A stretch of DNA of 64,000 nt from Chloroflexota bacterium (GTDB lineage Bacteria; Chloroflexota; UBA11872). Positions 1 to 7,056 of this stretch are shown here, in pieces. The notes below the pieces were generated by a model. That model was not told the origin of the DNA. It saw only the letters and a list, made by a program, of their open reading frames with translations, and made no database searches. A program made the translations under genes and the position numbers. The stretch covers positions 1-64,000 of the forward strand of contig JAJDVX010000005.1 of assembly GCA_022825895.1 (NCBI GenBank). The letters run 5' to 3'. Each line of letters begins with the position of its first letter. The first letter of the stretch is position 1.

Positions 1-2
1 CC

Positions 3-107
3 GGCAAGCCGGCCAAGGTGGCCCTCGTCGCCTGCATGCGCAAGCTGCTGGTGATCTGCAACGCCCTCTGCCGCGACCGCACCCTGTGGGACCCCACCAT
101 GGCCTAA
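3..107 (+). pseudogene. IS110-family transposase, C-terminal fragment
   Basis: The window opens inside a reading frame that ends with TAA at 105-107. The 34 visible residues contain KVALVACMRKLL followed by a short basic tail. This matches the extreme C-terminus of IS110/IS116/IS902 transposases, where a Lys-Val-Ala-Leu helix precedes a conserved Arg-Lys-Leu-Leu and an Asn-Ala-Leu segment close to the stop. The rest lies outside the window, so I cannot tell whether the copy is intact. No terminal repeat is visible on this side, as expected because IS110 elements usually lack clear ones. A mobile element here fits the repeat-rich accessory DNA that follows. Confidence 0.7.
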
Positions 108-194
108 CCCTTGACACCCAACACAGGTGCTCACTTCTCTCAGCTCACTCCTTCTTCAGCCGTCAGCCCACGTCGCGTCCTGCGTGAACCCCGA

Positions 195-383
195 TCAGCC
201 CCCCACGCCCCCCGCCAGAACCTGGTTCACCGCAATCGCCACGCCGGCCGCGGCCGCCGCACCGGCCACCACCAGCCCGGCAACCCACTTGATCAGCCGC
301 GCCTCCCGCGCGTGCAGTTCGGCCTTCAACTCGCCAAACTCAGCCCTCCACTCCGACCTTGTCATCCGAATGTCTGCCATCAC
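195..383 (-). CDS. Small coiled-coil/membrane protein, shortened paralogue
   Basis: A 62-residue protein with a short charged N-terminal helix, the segment FGELKAELHAREARLIKW, then one hydrophobic Ala/Val-rich membrane span of about 20 residues. It is a truncated relative of the 87-residue proteins at 1370-1633 and 2190-2453: the C-terminal 50 residues are almost identical, but the N-terminal coiled-coil third is replaced. GTG at 383 or ATG at 380 may start it; a GGAG 5 nt before the ATG favours 380. The function is unknown. The layout (amphipathic helix plus a C-terminal anchor) resembles small DUF1640-like coiled-coil proteins, which is inference only. Confidence 0.55.
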   Translation of the reverse strand: MMADIRMTRSEWRAEFGELKAELHAREARLIKWVAGLVVAGAAAAAGVAIAVNQVLAGGVGG

Positions 384-444
384 CGCTCCTGCGTCAAAGT
401 CTTCGAGTCGCCGCTTGGCGACCGCTCAGCCGTTCTTCCCGCCT

Positions 445-1047
445 TCAGCTAACCCAGGGTGGCGCAAAGGGCCGGTCGTACGGCCAGTCTCTGTCCTGCT
501 GAATCGTTCGAAACCACTCCTCATGACGCCACAACACTTGCCGCCAGTCGTCACGACGAGGTTCAACGTTGTGCTCCTGGATCAGGTGCCACACGATCTG
601 CTCCAGCGTGATTCGCCGGGTCGGGAGATGCAGGCGTGAAAACGGCCGCTCCTGCACATAGTCATTAGGCGCGGCGAACACGTGGAGGTGGCAGCGTGGA
701 TATGGGAACGGCGCGTTTCGGTCGTACTGGTACGTAAACAGCGGGCGCGGGTCGTCCAAGCCCTCGCCGGCCTGATAGGTGTACGAGGCGCGCGTGGTGG
801 CTAAACGCGGCGCAGTGGTGTCGTCGGCGGCCAGCGTCAGTTCAACGTTCAGGTACATGCCATTGCCGAGTGGAACCGGCCAACCATGCTGCGCGATGTG
901 AGAGACGCGGTGCCCGATCACCAATACGTCTCCGGCCAGCCACGCATGGCCAAGCTCCGCGTTTGCCACGAGCTTGTAGACCTCGCGGATGCGGCGCAGA
1001 AAGTCTCGAGCAGCCCGACGGCTGCTATAGGTCGTCCGGCTCGGCAA
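445..1047 (-). CDS. Hypothetical protein, second gene of an overlapping pair
   Basis: A 200-residue soluble protein with no signal peptide or membrane span. Visible features are an N-terminal basic helix, a beta-rich middle, a segment CHLHVFAAPNDY with two His, and a C-terminal Trp/Arg-rich part (residues about 150-195). I do not recognise the family. Its start overlaps the end of the upstream 78-residue gene by 23 nt in another frame, so the two are probably translationally coupled. A small acidic protein followed by a larger basic one, next to mobile DNA, is the layout of many toxin-antitoxin pairs, but no known toxin motif is visible. Confidence 0.6.
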   Translation of the reverse strand: MPSRTTYSSRRAARDFLRRIREVYKLVANAELGHAWLAGDVLVIGHRVSHIAQHGWPVPLGNGMYLNVELTLAADDTTAPRLATTRASYTYQAGEGLDDPRPLFTYQYDRNAPFPYPRCHLHVFAAPNDYVQERPFSRLHLPTRRITLEQIVWHLIQEHNVEPRRDDWRQVLWRHEEWFRTIQQDRDWPYDRPFAPPWVS

Positions 1048-1261
1048 TCAGATCGGCAACGTGGCACAGCGAGCGGAACCGCACGTCGCCGTGATATTGC
1101 TCGGGCGGGTTGCGGAAGATGCGCAGGAACTCATCGGCCGTAAGGCCAAACAGCCGCCGCGCGTCTCGGTCCAGCGCCTGCCACACTTCTTCGCGCGTGA
1201 CCTGCACGTGTTCGTATTCGTCCGGCAGCCACTCGGGCCGCGCGTCAACGGTTGTCGCCAT
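1025..1261 (-). CDS. Small acidic protein, possible antitoxin
   Basis: A 78-residue acidic protein. The middle reads VTREEVWQALDRDARRLFGL and continues with an Asp-Glu-Phe-Leu helix. This is the look of small antitoxin-like proteins carrying one helical segment ending in DEFL, although I cannot name the family. It is the first gene of a leftward pair, overlapping the 200-residue gene at 445-1047 by 23 nt. The ATG at 1261 is the first usable start. A regulatory or antitoxin role is inferred from size, charge and coupling alone. Confidence 0.6.
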   Translation of the reverse strand: MATTVDARPEWLPDEYEHVQVTREEVWQALDRDARRLFGLTADEFLRIFRNPPEQYHGDVRFRSLCHVADLIAEPDDL

Positions 1262-1369
1262 CGGGTATGCCTCGCTGCTCGTGGGTCAAGCATAGCCGGA
1301 GTCGTTGCCTCGGATAGCTCGTGGTAGGCGTGCGCCCGGAGTCCTTAACTCGAAGTCGCCTGGTCGCCA

Positions 1370-1633
1370 TCAGCCCCCGACCCCAGGACCGATAATCTGG
1401 TTCACGGCAATAGCCACCCCCGCCGCCGCCGCCGCCCCGGCCACCACCAGCCCGGCAACCCACTTGATCAGCCGCGCCTCCCGCGCGTGCAGTTCGGCCT
1501 TCAACTCGCCAAACTCAGCCTTCAACTCGGCTCCCAGCGAGTGAATGTCCGCTTTCGTCGCGAACGTCGGCAGCGTGGCCTCGATCGCCGTCAATCGTCG
1601 CTCGATGTCGAGCGCGGACAAATCGGCCGTCAT
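1370..1633 (-). CDS. Small coiled-coil/membrane protein, copy A1
   Basis: An 87-residue protein. Residues 1-60 form a charged helix with repeated Leu/Ala spacing (LERRLTAIEA-like, then ATKADIHSL, then ELKAEFGELKAELHAREA), and residues 61-82 are one Ala/Val-rich membrane span. A near-identical copy lies 820 bp downstream at 2190-2453, and a shortened copy at 195-383. The start sits in a leader (GGTAACCGATGAC) shared with the other copies and with the 65-residue genes beside them. Size and organisation resemble small DUF1640-type coiled-coil membrane proteins; the function is unknown. Confidence 0.6.
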   Translation of the reverse strand: MTADLSALDIERRLTAIEATLPTFATKADIHSLGAELKAEFGELKAELHAREARLIKWVAGLVVAGAAAAAGVAIAVNQIIGPGVGG

Positions 1634-1688
1634 CGGTTACCCCGCAAGAGACCTTTGCAAGACGCCACTCGACTATGGAACCGTGGCC

Positions 1689-1741
1689 GCTCTTGCTCCC
1701 TCGCCCTGTGGGAGAGGGTCGGGGTGAGGGTCTTCCGGGCA
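1689..1741. repeat. Dispersed palindromic repeat, copy 1
   Basis: The core CCCTCGCCCTGTGGGAGAGG pairs with itself as an imperfect hairpin and is followed by GGTCGGGGTGAGGG. The same sequence recurs at about 2519-2571. A second palindrome type (CTCTCCGAGGGGAGAGG) lies at about 1789-1806, 2609-2626 and, with one change, 2973-2990. Elements of this general look are widespread intergenic repeats in many bacterial phyla. Reading them as protein gives the spurious Arg/Pro-rich frames seen here. Confidence 0.65.
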
Positions 1742-1883
1742 CCCAACTCACCAGCGAGCACCTTCCAGCGGGATCGCTGTCTTGCACCCTCTCCGAGGGG
1801 AGAGGCAGAAGCCGTCCGCGGCATTCGGTGAGGGGTCTTCCGCGCACCCAACTCACCCGCGCGCACCCTCCTCCGCGGCCGCC

Positions 1884-2081
1884 TCAGCTCCACAGCCGAT
1901 CGACGGCCACCACAACACCCGTGGCAAGGCTCACCACCAGCATCAGCCGTACCGTCAACCGGGTTTCTAGGCTTCGGAGATCGCTCGTCAGTCGCAGCTC
2001 CAGGTCCTTCAGGTCCGCCTTCGTCGCCAGGTGATCGTAGGCGCCTTCCAACCGAGCCAGCCGCTCAGCGTCGGAGGTCAT
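1884..2081 (-). CDS. Small coiled-coil/membrane protein, copy B1
   Basis: A 65-residue protein. The first 44 residues form a charged helix containing YDHLATKADLKDLELRLTSD, followed by one hydrophobic span of about 18 residues ending in a short Asp/Arg/Trp tail. It is almost identical to the protein at 2710-2907 and related in layout to the 87-residue proteins that alternate with it (shared ATKAD motif). The ATG lies in the shared GGTAACCGATGAC leader. It is probably a small membrane-anchored helical oligomer. No function can be assigned. Confidence 0.55.
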   Translation of the reverse strand: MTSDAERLARLEGAYDHLATKADLKDLELRLTSDLRSLETRLTVRLMLVVSLATGVVVAVDRLWS

Positions 2082-2189
2082 CGGTTACCCCGAAAGCCGC
2101 TTCTTGGTCGGCTGTAGATCAAGCGTTGCAAGGGGGCGCCCCTTCGAAGCCGCGTCCATAGCCCATGTCGCGTCCTGCGAGGGCCTCGA

Positions 2190-2453
2190 TCAGCCCCCCA
2201 CGCCAGCCGCCAGAACCTGGTTCACCGCAATCGCCACCCCGGCCGCCGCAGCCGCCCCAGCCACCACCAGCCCCGCAATCCACTTGATCAGCCGCGCCTC
2301 CCGCGCGTGAAGTTCGGCCTTCAACTCGCCAAACTCAGCCTTCAACTCGGCTCGCAGCGAGTGAACGTCCGCTTTCGTCGCAAACGTCGGTAGCGCGGCC
2401 TCAATCGCCGTCAATCGTCGCTCAATGTCAAGCGCGGACAAATCGGCCGTCAT
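2190..2453 (-). CDS. Small coiled-coil/membrane protein, copy A2
   Basis: The second 87-residue copy. It differs from the 1370-1633 protein at only a handful of positions (for example RAELKAE for GAELKAE, and the C-terminal LAAGVGG for IGPGVGG). Both the coiled coil and the membrane span are intact, so both copies look functional. The preserved frame with only conservative changes suggests selection on the protein and not neutral repeat DNA, although a very recent duplication would look the same. Confidence 0.6.
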   Translation of the reverse strand: MTADLSALDIERRLTAIEAALPTFATKADVHSLRAELKAEFGELKAELHAREARLIKWIAGLVVAGAAAAAGVAIAVNQVLAAGVGG

Positions 2454-2929
2454 CGGTTACCCCGAACGAAACCTTTGCAAGACGCCACTCGACTATGGAG
2501 CCGCGGCCGCTCTTGCTCCCTCGCCCTGTGGGAGAGGGTCGGGGTGAGGGTCTTCCGGGCACCTAACTCACCAGCGAGCACCTTCCAGCGGGATCGCTGT
2601 CTTGCACCCTCTCCGAGGGGAGAGGCAGATTCGGGCGTCTTCGGCCGAAATCGGTGAGGGGTCTTCCGCGCACCCAACCCACCCGCGCGCACCCTCCTCC
2701 GCGGCCGCCTCAGCTCCACAGCCGATCGACGGCCACCACAACACCCGTGGCAAGGCTCACCACCAGCATCAGCCGCACCGTCAACCGGGTTTCCAGGCTT
2801 CGGAGATCGCTCGTCAGCCGCAACTCCAGGTCCTTCAGATCCGCCTTCGTCGCCAGGTGATCGTAGGCGCCTTCCAACCGCGCCAGCCGCTCAGGGTCGG
2901 AGGTCATCGGTTACCCCGAAAGCGACCCC
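2194..2929. repeat. Tandem duplication, unit 2
   Basis: This is the second unit of the A-B gene duplication (see 1374-2103). It includes the second copy of the CCCTCGCCCTGTGGGAGAGG palindrome near 2519 and of the CTCTCCGAGGGGAGAGG palindrome near 2609. A short region around 2628-2655 differs most between the units. Confidence 0.85.
2710..2907 (-). CDS. Small coiled-coil/membrane protein, copy B2
   Basis: The second 65-residue copy. It is nearly identical to the protein at 1884-2081: a Pro replaces an Ala near residue 5, and most other differences are silent. The same leader precedes the ATG, and the same single C-terminal membrane span is present. The function is unknown. Confidence 0.55.
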   Translation of the reverse strand: MTSDPERLARLEGAYDHLATKADLKDLELRLTSDLRSLETRLTVRLMLVVSLATGVVVAVDRLWS

Positions 2930-3573
2930 GGCAGACCGCCCCTCCACCTCGAAGGCGTCTCGATTCTTCACCCTCTCCAAGGGGAGAGGCAGACTCCGCC
3001 GTCCCCGTCCCGTCCCTTCCCCTCTCACCGCTCACTTCTCTCAGCTCTTTGCTCGCCTTCAGAGGGGTCCCCCGCGCAACCAGCGCCGGGTAGAACAACA
3101 GACTCGGAAGGCCGCTGCTTATTGGACTGTGAACTCGATGCTGCACGTGGGCGCCCCTTCGTACTGACGGCAATCTCGCCGACCGGATCTCAACCATCCC
3201 CGCTGCACGCACCGGGGCCGCCCCGTTGATACTGCCCCCATCCTACCCGCCACCCCCCGTCATCCCCGCGAAGAGCCTGCCCCGTACCCCGATCCGGGGC
3301 GGGGACCCAGCACCCCGATCAGTCCCAGCGCAACCCGCCACCCCGTCCACCCACCCATCCCGAGCGCACCTCCCCCTCCGACTCTCACTTCTCTCCCCTC
3401 TGACCTGTCCCCTTCCTCACTGGACCCCTCCCCCCTCTTCACTTCCCAACACCCGCCTTCGCAACCAGCCAATCCCGACGACCCACCATCCACCGCGCCA
3501 AAGCTCTTATCCTTGCCTGCATGAACGCCCTTGCAGCCGGCGACACCGAATCCCCACTGGCGGTCTAGAACCA
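2908..3573. other. Intergenic, repeat-derived, no gene seen
   Basis: A stretch of 666 bp of C-rich DNA without a convincing gene. It holds the end of the duplicated block, a third CTCTCCAAGGGGAGAGG palindrome near 2973-2990, and a GATCCGGGGCGGGG palindromic patch near 3290-3306. An open frame runs through 3226-3573 into the MNT gene, but its Pro/Ser-rich translation looks like low-complexity noise. The promoter of the MNT/HEPN pair is expected near the 3' end; I see no clear one. Confidence 0.5.
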
Positions 3574-3918
3574 ATGCCCGTCGTCGAAGACCCGCTCAAC
3601 CGAGAAACCATCCAGGCCATCACCCAGCTCATCGTCGAGCGTTTCCAGCCCGAGCAAGTCATCCTCTTCGGCAGCGTCGCCCGCGGCGAAGAAAACGAAC
3701 ACAGCGACCTGGACCTGATGGTCGTCCTGCGCCCCGGCGAGGAACCACCCCGCCGCGGCAACCCCATCCACGCGGCCATCGCCGACCACTTCGTCCTCCC
3801 CGTCGACCTCCTGATCCGTTCCTACGAAGCGTTCGCCAAATACCGCCCGAACCCCAACTCCATGCTCAGCCGCATGCTCGAAGACTCCGAAGTCCTCTAT
3901 GACCGACGCGCGGCCTGA
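3574..3918 (+). CDS. MNT-type nucleotidyltransferase, antitoxin of a HEPN/MNT pair
   Basis: A 114-residue minimal nucleotidyltransferase. The segment FGSVARGEENEHSDLDLMVV gives the full GS-x10-D-x-D active-site motif of the polymerase beta superfamily. In characterised HEPN/MNT pairs, the MNT protein silences the HEPN ribonuclease by adding AMP to it. I chose the ATG at 3574 over the longer frame from 3226, because the extra 116 residues are Pro-rich and unlike the family, whose usual length is 100-140. The stop overlaps the HEPN start by 20 nt, so translation is probably coupled. The order is MNT then HEPN. Confidence 0.8.
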   Translation: MPVVEDPLNRETIQAITQLIVERFQPEQVILFGSVARGEENEHSDLDLMVVLRPGEEPPRRGNPIHAAIADHFVLPVDLLIRSYEAFAKYRPNPNSMLSRMLEDSEVLYDRRAA

Positions 3919-4282
3919 ACTCGCCTGGTACGCCAAGGCCAGCGCCGACCTGGAAATGGCCCGGCGTGCGCTCGGGCCGGACCAGCCTTTCCCCGATATG
4001 GCCTGCTTCCACGCCCAGCAATGCGCCGAAAAGTACCTGAAGGGCTACCTGGTCGCGCACGACGTCCCGTTCCGATTCGTGCACGACCTCGGTTATCTCA
4101 TCAATCTCTGCAGCGGCCTGGATCCAGCCTTTGAAGACCTCAGACCGGCCGCCAGATTCCTCAACGCGTACATCGCGACATCCCGCTATCCAGTCGAAAC
4201 CGACCCGGAACCCAACATCCCCGCGGCGCAGGAGGCCATCCGGCGAGCCCAACAAATCGCCAACTTCGTCCTCCAAACCTAA
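3899..4282 (+). CDS. HEPN-domain protein, putative toxin partner
   Basis: A 127-residue helical HEPN-domain protein. The first helix carries WYAKASADLEMARRAL, and the signature CFHAQQCAEKYLKGYL lies at about residues 39-54. A HDLGYL segment follows, and then the C-terminal SRYPVE seen in this HEPN group. A clear R-x4-6-H ribonuclease motif is not obvious; R-F-V-H near residue 60 is the nearest match. Activity as an RNase toxin is therefore inferred from family and pairing. It overlaps the MNT gene by 20 nt. Such pairs often sit in accessory DNA, as here. Confidence 0.75.
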   Translation: MTDARPELAWYAKASADLEMARRALGPDQPFPDMACFHAQQCAEKYLKGYLVAHDVPFRFVHDLGYLINLCSGLDPAFEDLRPAARFLNAYIATSRYPVETDPEPNIPAAQEAIRRAQQIANFVLQT

Positions 4283-4451
4283 CCCTTCCTCGCCCACCCG
4301 TTCAAAGTAAGCCATCCCGTCATCCCGTCATCCGCGGATAGCCTGCCCTGAGCCTGTCGAAGGGAGAGAATTTCGCCTTCCTCCCGCCCCCGATCCCCAA
4401 CCTCCCACTCCGACTCTCACTTCTCTGCGCTCTCCCCTCTCCCCTTCCCCA

Positions 4452-4555
4452 CTGAACACATCGCCGGAAAAACTGAACACATTCGGCCATTTCCCGGCGA
4501 AAACTGAACACATCCAGCCTCAAAGTGAGCACATCGCCCGGCTCCGGGTGAACAC
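4452..4555. repeat. Cluster of degenerate ACTGAACACAT repeats
   Basis: Three copies of CTGAACACAT (4452, 4473 and 4504 onward) are followed by the variants GTGAGCACAT and GTGAACACC, spaced 20-31 bp apart. Arrays of a short terminal repeat like this occur at the ends of IS21-like and related elements. No intact transposase lies beside it, so it may be one end of a deleted element. The assignment to a family is a guess. Confidence 0.4.
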
Positions 4556-5027
4556 CTGCGAAAGCGGTACCAACGCCGGCCGCCCCCTCGCCGACCCGCG
4601 CCGCCCCTGCTGTCACTCCGAGGTCTCCCGAGGAGTCTGGCTTTCCGTCTTCACACCCGCTGGCACGAAGTAATCAGATAGTGTACAATCAGGTGTTTCG
4701 CTCTCCCGTCCCTGCAGGAATCCCTCGTGCCCGCGCTTCCGTCCCCCTCGCGTCCCTGGGCGCCCCACCCCTGGTCGATTTTCTTCCGTGCCTTGCTCAC
4801 CTGCTGGCTGAGCCTCACTCCCGTTGTTTTCAGCCTGATTCCTCGTCGCCCGGTTTCCCCACCAAGCCCCAGCCTGCCCGTCGTTAGCCGGTCCCGTCCG
4901 CGCCCCAGGGCCGCAATATCCTCGGCCCGCATCGCCGCCCTCCGCCTCGCTGTGCGGCGCCTGTCGGCTCTGTGGCGGTGCGCGCCGGGTTCTCAAAACC
5001 GCGTCAATCCCGCAAAAATCCGGCCAA

Positions 5028-5083
5028 AACTATCCCTCGCCAGCCCGCACCCCTTAAGGGGTGCGGGCTGGCGAGGGATAGTT
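5028..5083. repeat. Perfect 56-bp palindrome
   Basis: Two 28-bp arms meet without a spacer (centre CCCTTAAGGG, 5055/5056) and match at every position; pairing stops at 5027/5084. The arms read AACTATCCCTCGCCAGCCCG and onward. There is no T-run, so it is not a standard terminator, although it would form a very strong hairpin in RNA. It lies 87 bp upstream of the hydrolase start. It may be a recombination relic or a transposon-derived palindrome. Confidence 0.9.
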
Positions 5084-5169
5084 CCCCCTTTAATCCCCCA
5101 CTCGCGGCCCGTCGGCAAGCCGCTGCCCGTGCCTATCATGGGCGCACCTGCCCGCCGGGGACCCGTCGA

Positions 5170-6879
5170 GTGACCACCACCAGCGCCGTCCAGGTTCAGG
5201 TCAACCGCCGCGTGCGAATGCGCGACGGCGTCTATCTCTCAGCCGATGTCTATCTCCCTCGTGGCGCGGGCGAATCTCCGGACTCTCGCCTTCCCACTGT
5301 CCTGATCCGCACCCCGTACAACAACGCCTCCTACCAGAACATCCGCAAGGGCCGCGCCCTGGCCGACAACGGCTACGCCTGCGTAATCCAGGACGTCCGC
5401 GGACGCTGGGACTCCGACGGCACTTGGTCGCCTTTCGTCGCCGAGCCCGAGGACGGCTACGACACCCAGGCCTGGATTACCGAGCAACCCTGGAGCAACG
5501 GCCGCATCGGCATGTCCGGTCGCTCCTACCTGGGCTCGGTCCAGTGGCTCAGCGCCCCGCTGCAACACCCGGGCCTCACCTGCCTGGCGCCGCAGTCCAT
5601 CTGCATCGACTACCTCACCGGCCTCATTCGCCCCGGCGGCGCCTTTCAGCTTGGCGTGATGATCAACTGGGGTCTCCGCGTCGACGGCCGCACTGCCCAA
5701 TCCATCGACTTCGAGAACTGGACCGAAACCTGCCGCGTCCTTCCGCTCCAGGACATCCCCGGCCACGCCGGTCGCGATCTGGACTTCTGGAACGACTGGC
5801 TCCACCTGCCCGCCACCGATCCCTACTGGGCCTCCATCGACACCCGCCCGCACTGGAAGGACATCACCGTTCCCGCCTTCGTCATGGGCGGCTGGTACGA
5901 CCTCTACGCTCCCCAGGCCTTCGACCAGTTCAACGGCCTCCGCCTGCACGGTGGATCGGCGGCCGCCCGCCAGTCCCGCCTGATCATGGGCCCCTGGCCC
6001 CACCACCTGGGCAACGACCTCCCCGGCGCCCCGCGCTGCGGCGACATCGACTTCGGCGCCGGTTCCGTCGTCAACATCAATGGCCTCGAACGCGCCTGGT
6101 TCGACCGCTGGCTCAAGGGCAACGGCGAGTCTTCGACCCATGAAGCGCCCCTGCGCCTCTTCGTCATGGGAGTTAATCGCTGGCAAGACGAACACGAATG
6201 GCCCCTGGCCCGCACGGACTGGCAGCCCTGGCACCTGCATTCCGGCGGCGCGGCCAATTCCGCCCGCGGCGACGGCACACTCTCGCTCAAGCAGCCCGGC
6301 GACGAACCTGCCGACACCTTCGTCTACGACCCCGAGTTCCCCGTCCAGTCCCTCGGCGGCGCCAACTGCTGCACCCCCCATATCGAGCCCTGGGGCCCCT
6401 ACGACCAGCGCCCCGTCGAAGCCCGCCACGACGTCCTCTGCTACACCTCCGCCCCGCTGGAGCAGGACCTCCAGGTCATCGGCCCCATCAAGCTCATCCT
6501 GCACGCCGCCACCGATGGCCTCGACACCGACTGGACCGCCAAGCTCGTCGACGTCTCACCCACCGGCTACGCCATGAACCTCTGCGATGGCATCCTTCGC
6601 GCCCGCTACCGCAACGGGCAGGATCAGCCCGAACTGCTCACGCCCGGCGCGGTCGAGCAGTACGAGATCGAAGTCGGCGTCACCGCCAACGTCTTCAAGC
6701 GCGGCCACCGCATCCGCCTGGAAGTTTCCTCGTCCAACTTCCCCCGCTTCGACCGCAACCTCAACACCGGCGCCGACCTCGCCACCGACGCAGAGATCCG
6801 CGTCGCCCACCAAGCCGTCCTCCACAACCCCGCCCACCCCTCACACCTGCTCCTGCCGGTGATTCCCTCTGCCTCGTAG
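5170..6879 (+). CDS. CocE/NonD-family alpha/beta hydrolase (X-Pro dipeptidyl-peptidase S15 type)
   Basis: About 569 residues from GTG 5170. The N-terminus RRVRMRDGVYLSADVYLPRG and the following PTVLIRTPYNN are typical of the CocE/S15 family. Further on come RGRWDSDG and the nucleophile elbow GRSYLG (Ser catalytic). The family has an alpha/beta hydrolase domain, a helical cap and a C-terminal jelly-roll domain; the last 200 residues here look like that beta domain. Members cleave acyl esters or amides; the substrate cannot be told. The frame is open back to 4972, but that extra sequence crosses the palindrome and is not family-like. It stands alone, and its coding strand is strongly C-rich. 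Confidence 0.85.
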   Translation: MTTTSAVQVQVNRRVRMRDGVYLSADVYLPRGAGESPDSRLPTVLIRTPYNNASYQNIRKGRALADNGYACVIQDVRGRWDSDGTWSPFVAEPEDGYDTQAWITEQPWSNGRIGMSGRSYLGSVQWLSAPLQHPGLTCLAPQSICIDYLTGLIRPGGAFQLGVMINWGLRVDGRTAQSIDFENWTETCRVLPLQDIPGHAGRDLDFWNDWLHLPATDPYWASIDTRPHWKDITVPAFVMGGWYDLYAPQAFDQFNGLRLHGGSAAARQSRLIMGPWPHHLGNDLPGAPRCGDIDFGAGSVVNINGLERAWFDRWLKGNGESSTHEAPLRLFVMGVNRWQDEHEWPLARTDWQPWHLHSGGAANSARGDGTLSLKQPGDEPADTFVYDPEFPVQSLGGANCCTPHIEPWGPYDQRPVEARHDVLCYTSAPLEQDLQVIGPIKLILHAATDGLDTDWTAKLVDVSPTGYAMNLCDGILRARYRNGQDQPELLTPGAVEQYEIEVGVTANVFKRGHRIRLEVSSSNFPRFDRNLNTGADLATDAEIRVAHQAVLHNPAHPSHLLLPVIPSAS

Positions 6880-7056
6880 CAAGGGTCGGCCAGGAATGAA
6901 TCGTGAGTCCTCGACGTCTTCGAATAGCGCCCGCTACTCGAACTTTTGTCTTCCGCCCGGATCCGCGCCGATCCAAACCGCACCCGGCGTCGAGGTTTCC
7001 AACGTCAACGTTGGTCTGCCGCTCGCCTGGCCGCGCGAGGCACCGCCAGGCCCGAA

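Larger units (their letters stand above)
1374..2103. repeat. Tandem duplication, unit 1 (about 820-bp period)
   Basis: This segment carries one 87-residue and one 65-residue leftward gene, with two dispersed palindromic elements between them. It is repeated at 2194-2929 with only scattered substitutions and a few small indels: gene offsets are 820 and 826 bp. The copies share gene order, leaders and intergenic palindromes, which shows a recent segmental duplication and not independent insertions. Confidence 0.85.
4283..5169. other. Gene-free region with transposon-end-like repeats and a degraded frame
   Basis: A stretch of 887 bp without a supportable gene. It begins with a dispersed repeat (GAGCCTGTCGAAGGG, near 4350-4364) and continues with the TGAACACAT cluster at 4452-4555. 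The leftward frames at 4613-4996 are Arg/Gly-rich, broken by stops and overlapped by equally poor frames, so I read them as remnants of decayed mobile DNA. The perfect palindrome at 5028-5083 lies near the right end, just before the hydrolase gene. Confidence 0.5.

Noticed and set aside
2104-2310. Small rightward frames in the duplicated region
   Set aside because: They are antisense to the coiled-coil genes and recur only because the DNA is repeated.
3226-3573. N-terminal extension of the MNT nucleotidyltransferase frame
   Set aside because: Pro/Ser-rich, outside family length, and an ATG at 3574 gives a normal protein.
4613-4996. Leftward frame of 127 codons
   Set aside because: Arg/Gly-rich composition, overlaps equally poor frames in other phases, and no recognisable domain; probably decayed mobile DNA.
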